A stretch of DNA of 64,000 bases from assembly GCA_964552395.1 (NCBI GenBank), contig CAZKGM010000003.1, positions 124,001 through 188,000 of the forward strand, given 5' to 3'. Both the position numbers and the translations under genes were made by a program. Below are positions 61,347-64,000 of the stretch, in pieces. This DNA is from JAJDNH01 sp964552395. Lineage in GTDB: Bacteria > Acidobacteriota > Thermoanaerobaculia > Thermoanaerobaculales > Sulfomarinibacteraceae. Position 1 is the stretch's first letter, and every line of letters begins with the position of its first letter. Under the pieces are notes generated by a model. That model did no database searches and had not been told where the DNA came from. It saw only the letters and a list, made by a program, of their open reading frames with translations.

Positions 61347-62450
61347 CTACCCGGTCATCCGCTCGTGGACCATTGCCAGGGTGCGATACAGCATGTGCGC
61401 AAACTTCGAATAGGGAAAGGTGATGAACAGCGTCAGCACGACGCCGAGGTGGACCACGTAGAGCGAGCACGCAAGTGCGGCCGGAAACACGAAACGTCCC
61501 ACCTCGACCAGAACGCCGGTAGAGATCACCAGCAGGACCACGGTGAGGAAGAAGCTGTCGAAGGCCGTTGACCTGCCGCTCTTCGCCGGATCGCCGAGCC
61601 GGTTGACGAGCAGGACGGCGCCGCCGGCGACGAGCAGGACCGCGGAGATGTTGCCGAGGATCTTGAACGGGTGATCGAGCGGCAGCGGCAGCTCAGCACC
61701 GAAGCCGTACAAGGCCACCACCAGTAGCCCCGACGTGGCAGCGGCGCCGATGAACCCCCAGAGGAGCGCGAGGTGCCCCCAACGGCGCGGCCGGGCGGCC
61801 TCGCAGCTCGCGAACCGGTTGTGGGTCGCGATCTCCCCCAGCACCGGCATCAGGTTGGCGACAAAGCTCCCCTTTCTCGGCGGCCCGACGGCGCCGAGGA
61901 GGATCCAGAAGCGGCGGCCCCCGACCCACGCGGCGCCGATGACGAACGCCGCCACCGGGAAGAACACGCTGTAGATCAACCAGTGCGGGACCAGCTGCTC
62001 GTACGCATGGAAGCCGGGGGGCACGCCGAGGTGCCCGGTCAGACCGAGCAGCAGCACCCACAGCAGCAGCGGTGCGCCGAGCAGAACCGGCCAGGTCTGC
62101 TTGACGTTGGCCACCAGCCGACCGAGAAAGGCCGGTGCCGCCAGACGCTCGATGACCATCGCCCGCACCACCTGCATGAGATCGCCGGGCCGCACGTCGC
62201 GCGGACAGCGGACGGTGCAGTCGTTGCACTGGTGACAGAGCCATACGGCGGAATCCGCCGCCAGCTGGTCGCCCTGGCCCCACTGCGCGAGCAGGACCTG
62301 GCGGCGCGGAAACGGCCGCTCGTCCGGAGCCAGCTCACACACGGCGGAGCAGGTCGCGCACTGGAAGCAGCGGCTCGCCCTCTCCCCGCCACGGTGCATC
62401 AGCTCCCGCCGGAAGTCTTCGGAAGGCGCGATCAACGGAACGGTAGCCAC
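61347..62450 (-). CDS. qmoC: Quinone-interacting membrane-bound oxidoreductase subunit C
   Basis: 367 residues from the GTG at 62450 (GGGAGG about six bases upstream; another GTG at 62456 is too close to it). The HdrC-like N-terminus binds two [4Fe-4S] clusters (CFQCATCSAVC, CHQCNDCTVRCP). The C-terminal 250 residues hold six membrane helices of an HdrE/NarI-like cytochrome b (VPHWLIYSVFFPVAAFVIGA; ASCEAARPRRWGHLALLWGF). QmoC connects QmoAB to the menaquinone pool. It begins 12 bases after the qmoB stop. Confidence 0.92.
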   Translation of the reverse strand: MATVPLIAPSEDFRRELMHRGGERASRCFQCATCSAVCELAPDERPFPRRQVLLAQWGQGDQLAADSAVWLCHQCNDCTVRCPRDVRPGDLMQVVRAMVIERLAAPAFLGRLVANVKQTWPVLLGAPLLLWVLLLGLTGHLGVPPGFHAYEQLVPHWLIYSVFFPVAAFVIGAAWVGGRRFWILLGAVGPPRKGSFVANLMPVLGEIATHNRFASCEAARPRRWGHLALLWGFIGAAATSGLLVVALYGFGAELPLPLDHPFKILGNISAVLLVAGGAVLLVNRLGDPAKSGRSTAFDSFFLTVVLLVISTGVLVEVGRFVFPAALACSLYVVHLGVVLTLFITFPYSKFAHMLYRTLAMVHERMTG

Positions 62451-62462
62451 TGACACCTCCCG

Positions 62463-64000
62463 TCAGAAGCCCTTGTAAGGGTTGGGATCCATCTCCTCGA
62501 TCTCGGCAGCGAACTCGTCGAGGATCGTGGGGACGCGGTCAAACTCATTGTGCGCGAGCTCGACCAGCTTGATGCGCTCCGGCTCGAGGGCGAGCCGGTC
62601 GAGCGTCTCCTGCACGTTTTCAAGACGCTTGCTGGCGAGCTCCGAGCCGCGGATGTAGTGACACTGGGCGTCGTCGCCGTACTTGCAGCCGACGAGGATC
62701 ACCCCGTCGACCCCCCGCGACAGCGAGTCAGCGATCCAGACGATGTTGACCGAGCCGAGACAGCGGACCGGAACGATGCGGATCCATGGGCTCCACGTCC
62801 GCCCCAGCCGGGCCGCCGCGTCGAGAGCGGGAAGCGCGTCGTTCTCGCACATCAGGGCAACGATGCGTGGTTTCTCGTCCTCCTCCTCGGGGACCTCGAT
62901 CGCCTTGATCATCGACGCGACCGCGTCGACCGAGTAGTCGGGGAAAGAAATGATGCGCTCGGGACAGGCGCCCATGCAGATGCCACAGCGGCGGCAGCGC
63001 AGCGCGTTGAGCTGAGGGGTGCCCTTTTCGTCCTCGTTCAGGGTGCCGAACGGACACTCTTCGGTGCAGCGCTTGCATTGCGTGCAACGCTGCAGGAAGA
63101 AGTCCGGAGCGCCCAGGTCGCCGCTGCGTGGGTGGACGGCCTCGCCTCGCTTCGCGGCCTCGATACACTGCACCGCCTTGACCGCCGCACCCCAGGCGTC
63201 CTCGGTCGCTTGCGCAGGGTCCATCGGCGCCCGCAGCGCACCGGCCGAGTAGATCCCGGTTCTGCGCGTCTCGTACGGGAAGCAGATGTAGTGGGAGTCC
63301 GGGAAGCCGTACTGCAGGACGGGCAGATCCGGACCCTGGCGGTAGCCGAGGTTGAGGATCTCTGTGCCCTGGTGCGCGGCCAGCTTCGCGGCCACCTTCC
63401 GCGCCTCCTCGCGCTGGGTCTCGGACTCGCCGTGCTCCACCCGGTGCTGGGCGTCGTGAAGGACGCGAATCGCCTCACCGTCGGCCGAGCTCGGCACCAT
63501 CCCCACCGCCAGGACGACCAGGTCGGCCTCCAGGCGGGCGTCGTCGCCGAGCAGGCTCTCGCGCAGGTGCACCGACAGCCCGCCGTTGCCGTTGCCGGCC
63601 ACAGCGTCCACCTCACCGCGCATCAGAAGCGTGCCCCCTTCCTCCTGAACCGCCAGGAAGAACCGCTCCTGCTGTCCTGGCATGCGGACATCGCGGTAGA
63701 CCACGAACGGCTGCACGTCGGGATGGTCCCGGCGCAGCTGGGCAGCCTGGCGAAGAGTCGTTGCGCAGCACTCGCCCGAGCAGTACTGCAGGTGCTCCGA
63801 ATCGCGCGACCCGGCACACTGCACAAACGCCATCCGCCGCGGCGCCTTGCCGTCGGAGGGACGGGCCAGCTTGCCCGCTCCCAGCATCGCGTCGAGCTCG
63901 GCCGACGTGATGACGTCGGCGTGCTCGCCGTAGCCGAGGTGGCGCAGCCGGCTCGCATCGTAGGGCCGGGCGCCGGTCGCCTGCACGATGGCGCCGGCGA
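62463..64000 (-). CDS. qmoB: Quinone-interacting oxidoreductase subunit B (HdrA/MvhD-like), 5' end outside window
   Basis: The last 512 residues; the frame is open to the window edge and the family is about 750 residues. Visible parts are the end of the FAD/NAD(P) HdrA-like domain (FVQCAGSRDSEHLQYCSGEC, LVVLAVGMVPSS, GIYSAGALRAPMDP), a two-cluster ferredoxin domain (CTQCKRCTEECP, CRRCGICMGACP) and the MvhD-like C-terminus (ALMCENDALPALDAAARLG, VRCLGSVNIVWIADSLSRG, VGCKYGDDAQCHYIRGSELA). The last motifs are specific for QmoB among HdrA-like proteins. qmoA and apr genes are expected just beyond base 64000. Confidence 0.92.
   Translation of the reverse strand, partial: AGAIVQATGARPYDASRLRHLGYGEHADVITSAELDAMLGAGKLARPSDGKAPRRMAFVQCAGSRDSEHLQYCSGECCATTLRQAAQLRRDHPDVQPFVVYRDVRMPGQQERFFLAVQEEGGTLLMRGEVDAVAGNGNGGLSVHLRESLLGDDARLEADLVVLAVGMVPSSADGEAIRVLHDAQHRVEHGESETQREEARKVAAKLAAHQGTEILNLGYRQGPDLPVLQYGFPDSHYICFPYETRRTGIYSAGALRAPMDPAQATEDAWGAAVKAVQCIEAAKRGEAVHPRSGDLGAPDFFLQRCTQCKRCTEECPFGTLNEDEKGTPQLNALRCRRCGICMGACPERIISFPDYSVDAVASMIKAIEVPEEEDEKPRIVALMCENDALPALDAAARLGRTWSPWIRIVPVRCLGSVNIVWIADSLSRGVDGVILVGCKYGDDAQCHYIRGSELASKRLENVQETLDRLALEPERIKLVELAHNEFDRVPTILDEFAAEIEEMDPNPYKGF

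Noticed and set aside
57269..64000. Assimilatory sulfate reduction
   Set aside because: QmoB and QmoC serve dissimilatory APS reductase; no cys-type reductase or APS kinase is present beside sat.

Overview
The window is 64 kb of GC-rich, densely coded bacterial chromosome. The organism is a diderm. It has an Omp85 outer-membrane assembly protein with a TamB-like partner, a Skp-type chaperone, an RND-pump adaptor and a class A penicillin-binding protein. It also has a dissimilatory sulfur gene set (sat, qmoB, qmoC), a KorAB 2-oxoacid:ferredoxin oxidoreductase, UbiA/UbiX homologues of the futalosine-menaquinone type and SelB. My best guess is an uncultured Acidobacteriota of the sulfur-cycling Thermoanaerobaculia (Sulfomarinibacter-like). 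That is an inference from gene content and was not tested against any database.

Layout. 1-8.1 kb: truncated RND adaptor, a large sulfatase-type membrane enzyme with two extracellular beta domains, an alpha/beta hydrolase, peroxiredoxin plus Skp, and an orphan OmpR-type regulator. 8.5-21 kb: folK, PBP1A, thioredoxin lipoprotein, SpoIIE-type phosphatase with GAF-like region, a beta-helix acyltransferase-like protein, a Trp-rich FecR/DUF6600 protein, cytidine deaminase, NamZ-like muramidase and a CBM9/DUF5916 outer-membrane protein. 21.6-29.3 kb (minus strand): serS, a membrane-protein gene interrupted by an amber codon, panD-panC-panB, deoxynucleoside kinase, UbiA/MqnP and UbiX. 29.7-30.8 kb: ComEA-like HhH protein and a FimT/GspH pseudopilin. 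31.1-35.5 kb (minus): a tightly coupled operon korA-korB-CYTH-nucleotidyltransferase. 35.8-46 kb: selB, a secreted protein, nadK-tamB-Omp85 operon. 46.3-55.5 kb: subtilase, DUF1295 membrane protein, NAD-binding epimerase-like protein, Ca2+/Na+ antiporter, small secreted proteins and RNase E/G. 55.7-57.1 kb: prfA and rpmE. 57.3-64 kb (minus): qmoB-qmoC-[multiheme cytochrome fused to TauE/SafE]-TIGR02186-like-sat, ending at a strong terminator.

The last cluster is the most notable functional unit. Sat makes or consumes APS, and the Qmo complex links APS reductase to the quinone pool. Between them lie a secreted membrane-anchored protein and a single polypeptide that joins ten haem-binding motifs to a sulfite/sulfonate-type exporter.

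The intergenic spaces are unusually full of repeats. I distinguish at least five families: a hairpin CTCCGGCGGTCGCC family, an ACGTCTGC-hairpin family, a GAGGCAGATCCGAG family, an element with a CATAC/GTATG core and inverted ends, and arrays of CCGGGTGGGTGGG separated by low-complexity spacers. They sit mostly between convergent gene ends and often start within a few bases of a stop codon. A second global feature is a set of genes with a TANNNT -10 box 6-8 nt before the start codon and no ribosome binding site, which suggests leaderless transcripts.
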